From DASXMR01 sp036495525 (GTDB lineage Bacteria; Actinomycetota; Actinomycetes; Streptosporangiales; Streptosporangiaceae), in NCBI GenBank assembly GCA_036495525.1, contig DASXMR010000144.1, positions 1 to 7,687 on the forward strand: a stretch of DNA of 7,687 nt. Direction: 5' to 3'. How positions within the stretch are numbered: position 1 is the first letter of the stretch; every line of letters starts with the position of its first letter. The notes beneath the pieces were generated by a model that saw only the letters and a program-made list of their open reading frames with translations, made no database searches and was not told the DNA's origin. The position numbers and the translations under genes were made by a program. This document shows positions 6,026-7,687 of this stretch, piece after piece.

Positions 6026-7273
6026 GTGAGCACAGACCGGACGCGTGTCGTCGTCACCGGGCTCGGCACGATTTCACCCGTGGGAGCTGACGTCGCCAGC
6101 ACCTGGGACTCGCTCCTGGCCGGGCGGAGCGGTGTGGAGAAGCTGTCGCAGGACTGGGCCGCGCGACTGCCAGCGCGGATCGCGGCCTGGTCCGCGGCCG
6201 ACCCGGCGACGCTGATCGACCGGGTTCAGGCCAGGCGGCTTGACCGGTGTGAGCAGCTGGCTCTGGTGGCCGCCAGGGAGGCCTGGGCGGACGCCGGGTC
6301 GCCTGAGGCAGAGCCGGAGCGGCTCGGCGTGGTGGTGTCCACTGGCATCGGCGGCGTGGCCTCGACCCTTGCCGCCTACGACACGCTGCGCGAGAAGGGC
6401 TGGCAGCGAGTCTCACCGTTCACCGTGCCGATGCTGATGCCCAACGGGCCGGCCGGCTGGATCAGCATTGAGCTCCGCGCCCGCGCTGGCGTGCACACAA
6501 CGGTCAGCGCGTGCGCCTCGGGCGCCGAGGCCATCGGCTACGGGATCGACATGATCCGGTCCGGTCGTGCCGACATAGTGCTGGCCGGAGGCACTGAGGC
6601 GGCCATCATCGAGCTGAATATCGCCGCGTTCGCGGCAATGCGGGCACTGTCGACCCGCAACGACGAGCCGGAACGGGCCTCACGGCCGTTCGACCGCGGC
6701 CGGGACGGCTTCGTCCTCGGCGAGGGCGCCGGGATGATCGTGCTGGAGTCGGCCGAGCACGCCGCCCGCCGTGGCGCCAGCGTGTACGCGATCGCGGCCG
6801 GCGTCGGCTATTCCTCCGACGCGCATCACATCGCGCAGCCTGACCCGGACGCGCGCGGCGCCGTCATGGCGATGACCCGCGCGCTCGCCGACGGCGGCGT
6901 AGCAGCTGACCAGGTGGCGCACGTGAACGCGCACGCGACCAGCACCCCGGCCGGCGACGTGGTCGAGGGGCAGGCGATCGCCGCGGCGCTCGGCGAGGCA
7001 GCCGAGCGGGTGGTCGTCTCTGCGACCAAGTCCATGACCGGGCACCTGCTCGGCGGGGCTGGCGCCCTGGAGTCGGTAGCGGCCATCCTGGCGCTGCGCG
7101 ACCGGGTTGCCCCGCCGACGATCAACCTTGACGATCCGGACGACGACATCCGCGTCACGGTCGCGACCAAGCCGACCGAGCTGCAGCAGCACGGCATAGC
7201 GCCGATGGCGGTGCTCAACAACTCGTTCGGCTTCGGCGGCCACAACGTCGCTCTCACCTTCACCGCCGCGTGA
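6026..7273 (+). CDS. fabF: 3-oxoacyl-ACP synthase II (beta-ketoacyl-ACP synthase, elongating enzyme)
   Basis: Elongating condensing enzyme: it takes an acyl chain from ACP onto its cysteine and joins it to malonyl-ACP with loss of CO2. The 415 residues compare with 413 in E. coli FabF, and key residues fall at the same numbers: Cys163 in VSACASGAEA (codon 6512-6514), His303 in NAHATSTPAGD (6932-6934), Lys335 and His340 in TKSMTGHLLGGAG (7028-7030 and 7043-7045). The C-terminal gatekeeper loop reads NSFGFGGHN, with the GHN variant found in Streptomyces in place of GTN. The GTG start is fixed by GGAGGAG. There is no acyltransferase, ketoreductase or chain-length-factor partner nearby, which argues against a polyketide synthase and for primary fatty acid synthesis. 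Last recognisable gene of the operon. Confidence 0.96.
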   Translation: MSTDRTRVVVTGLGTISPVGADVASTWDSLLAGRSGVEKLSQDWAARLPARIAAWSAADPATLIDRVQARRLDRCEQLALVAAREAWADAGSPEAEPERLGVVVSTGIGGVASTLAAYDTLREKGWQRVSPFTVPMLMPNGPAGWISIELRARAGVHTTVSACASGAEAIGYGIDMIRSGRADIVLAGGTEAAIIELNIAAFAAMRALSTRNDEPERASRPFDRGRDGFVLGEGAGMIVLESAEHAARRGASVYAIAAGVGYSSDAHHIAQPDPDARGAVMAMTRALADGGVAADQVAHVNAHATSTPAGDVVEGQAIAAALGEAAERVVVSATKSMTGHLLGGAGALESVAAILALRDRVAPPTINLDDPDDDIRVTVATKPTELQQHGIAPMAVLNNSFGFGGHNVALTFTAA

Positions 7274-7301
7274 ACCCTCGCTGAACCCGCCGCGACCCGG
7301 C

Positions 7302-7328
7302 CCCTGGCTACGCTGAGCCGTACCAGGG
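7302..7328 (+). terminator. Weak stem just after fabF
   Basis: CCCTGG (7302-7307) pairs with CCAGGG (7323-7328) around a 15-base loop. A shorter nested alternative is GGCT (7306-7309) with AGCC (7316-7319). It starts 29 bases after the fabF stop. There is no T run. It may be a minor 3'-end structure or chance in GC-rich DNA. Confidence 0.25.
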
Positions 7329-7420
7329 CTGGTCGGCGCGGTGAGCCGGATCCGGGTAGCGAACTGGGACCGGAGCAATGGAGGGCCACGAGAGCAGCGC
7401 CGTGCTCGTCTTGCATGGCG

Positions 7421-7461
7421 GCCGGCTGCCGCCCGGTGAGCGGGCACGGGCGGCAGCCGGC
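7421..7461. terminator. Perfect 15-bp hairpin downstream of fabF (probable operon terminator, possibly bidirectional)
   Basis: GCCGGCTGCCGCCCG (7421-7435) is exactly complementary to 7447-7461, with an 11-base loop. It is the longest perfect stem I found in the window and lies 148 bases after the fabF stop. It has no T tract on either strand, like many actinobacterial terminators. If a convergent gene ends at 7574, the hairpin would serve both transcripts. Confidence 0.6.
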
Positions 7462-7478
7462 GTATCGCGGGCCCCGGT

Positions 7479-7571
7479 GGGGGCCAGGCCCGGCAGGAAC
7501 CAGCTCCGATGGGGCCAGTCCCGGCAGGGCCAGTCCGGCAGGGCCAGCTGCGACGGGGCCAGCTGGCCGCA
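7479..7571. repeat. Degenerate tandem repeat, six units of 14-17 bp
   Basis: Units begin at 7479, 7496, 7511, 7527, 7541 and 7555. They share a core of GGGGCCAG(C/T) followed by a CCGGCA-like end; for example GGGGCCAGTCCCGGCA (7511-7526) and GGGCCAGTCCGGCA (7527-7540). The varying unit lengths do not keep one reading frame, so this looks non-coding. Confidence 0.55.
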
Positions 7572-7573
7572 GG

Positions 7574-7687
7574 CTAGGCGGCAGGCAGCTGCAGTCCGAG
7601 TGGGTCTGCCCGGTCCGGCTCCGCTGCCGGTCCCGGCCCGCCGTGCCCGGCGAGCACCAGCTCGCGCGGCGCAGGCTCCGGCGGTGG
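7574..7687 (-). CDS. Possible 3' end of a convergent gene (start outside window)
   Basis: On the minus strand, 37 codons from the window edge are open and end in TAG (7576-7574). They are rich in Pro, Ala and Gly and end DPLGLQLPAA. The layout, with a stop just beyond the repeat and hairpin, suits a convergent gene. But first-position GC is 37/37 and exceeds third-position GC (29/37), which is not the usual coding pattern, and other frames here are also open. I do not recognise the product; a low-complexity tail or plain chance are both possible. Confidence 0.25.
   Translation of the reverse strand, partial: PPPEPAPRELVLAGHGGPGPAAEPDRADPLGLQLPAA

Larger units (their letters stand above)
7274..7687. 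other. 414-bp region after fabF without a confident gene
   Basis: It contains the weak stem, the 15-bp hairpin, the tandem repeat and the doubtful minus-strand tail listed separately. Several frames on both strands are open over hundreds of bases, as expected in very GC-rich DNA, and codon-position GC does not clearly favour one. No recognisable protein motif is seen in any frame. Confidence 0.6.

Noticed and set aside
6026..7273. fabF as part of a polyketide or enediyne-type cluster
   Set aside because: The order fabD-fabH-acpP-fabF next to fasR and aceE, the absence of tailoring genes or a chain-length factor, and residue numbers equal to E. coli FabF point to primary fatty acid synthesis.
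7308..7685. Minus-strand frame open from the edge to a TAG at 7310-7308
   Set aside because: It shares its wobble positions with the plus frame from 7378, first-position GC is not above second-position GC, and it also crosses the hairpin and repeat. It is weaker than the minus-strand tail ending at 7574.
7378..7687. Plus-strand frame from ATG 7378, open to the window edge (103 codons), with about 91% third-position GC in its first 65 codons
   Set aside because: GGAG lies only two bases before the ATG, the product is Arg/Gly/Gln-rich with no recognisable motif, the frame runs through the 15-bp hairpin and the tandem repeat, and the third-position bias collapses after about 7572. Other frames are equally open.
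7274..7687. Continuation of the fabF frame, open to the window edge after its stop
   Set aside because: FabF ends at the normal family C-terminus, and the extension is Arg/Pro/Gly-rich with no homology. A long open frame is expected by chance at this GC content.

Overview
The window is high-GC DNA from an actinomycete. It carries the conserved aceE - fasR - fabD - fabH - acpP - fabF locus, all on the + strand, in the order known from Streptomyces and its relatives. The six proteins match those families along their whole visible length. Strong GC bias at third codon positions and GTG starts fit the same group. I cannot name a genus. The proteins look related to, but clearly different from, those of Streptomyces coelicolor as I remember them.

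Layout: bases 2-2248 hold the C-terminal four fifths of the homodimeric pyruvate dehydrogenase E1 (aceE; its 5' end lies outside the window). A 102-bp gap with a strong hairpin follows. Next is fasR (2351-3547), a PucR/CdaR-type regulator that in Streptomyces activates the downstream fab genes. An 86-bp gap carries a good promoter candidate, a possible operator over its -35 and a short leader reading frame. Then come fabD (3634-4632), fabH (4651-5619), acpP (5688-5942) and fabF (6026-7273), with gaps of 18, 68 and 83 bp. The last 414 bases contain a 15-bp perfect hairpin, a degenerate tandem repeat of about 15 bp and, possibly, the 3' end of a convergent minus-strand gene.

How the genes work together: AceE supplies acetyl-CoA from pyruvate. 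FabD loads malonyl groups onto AcpP. FabH condenses an acyl-CoA starter with malonyl-ACP, and FabF carries out the later condensations. The ketoreductase, dehydratase, enoyl reductase and ACP synthase of type II fatty acid synthesis are not in the window, as is usual for this locus. FasR sits directly upstream of its expected target promoter. Every coding sequence looks intact with its catalytic residues present.

I see no new enzyme system, mobile element, CRISPR array or RNA gene here. What may be undescribed is in the gaps: a possible leaderless leader-peptide frame ahead of fabD, two interleaved inverted repeats that could form a pseudoknot or a switch between acpP and fabF, and the terminator-like and repeat structures after fabF.
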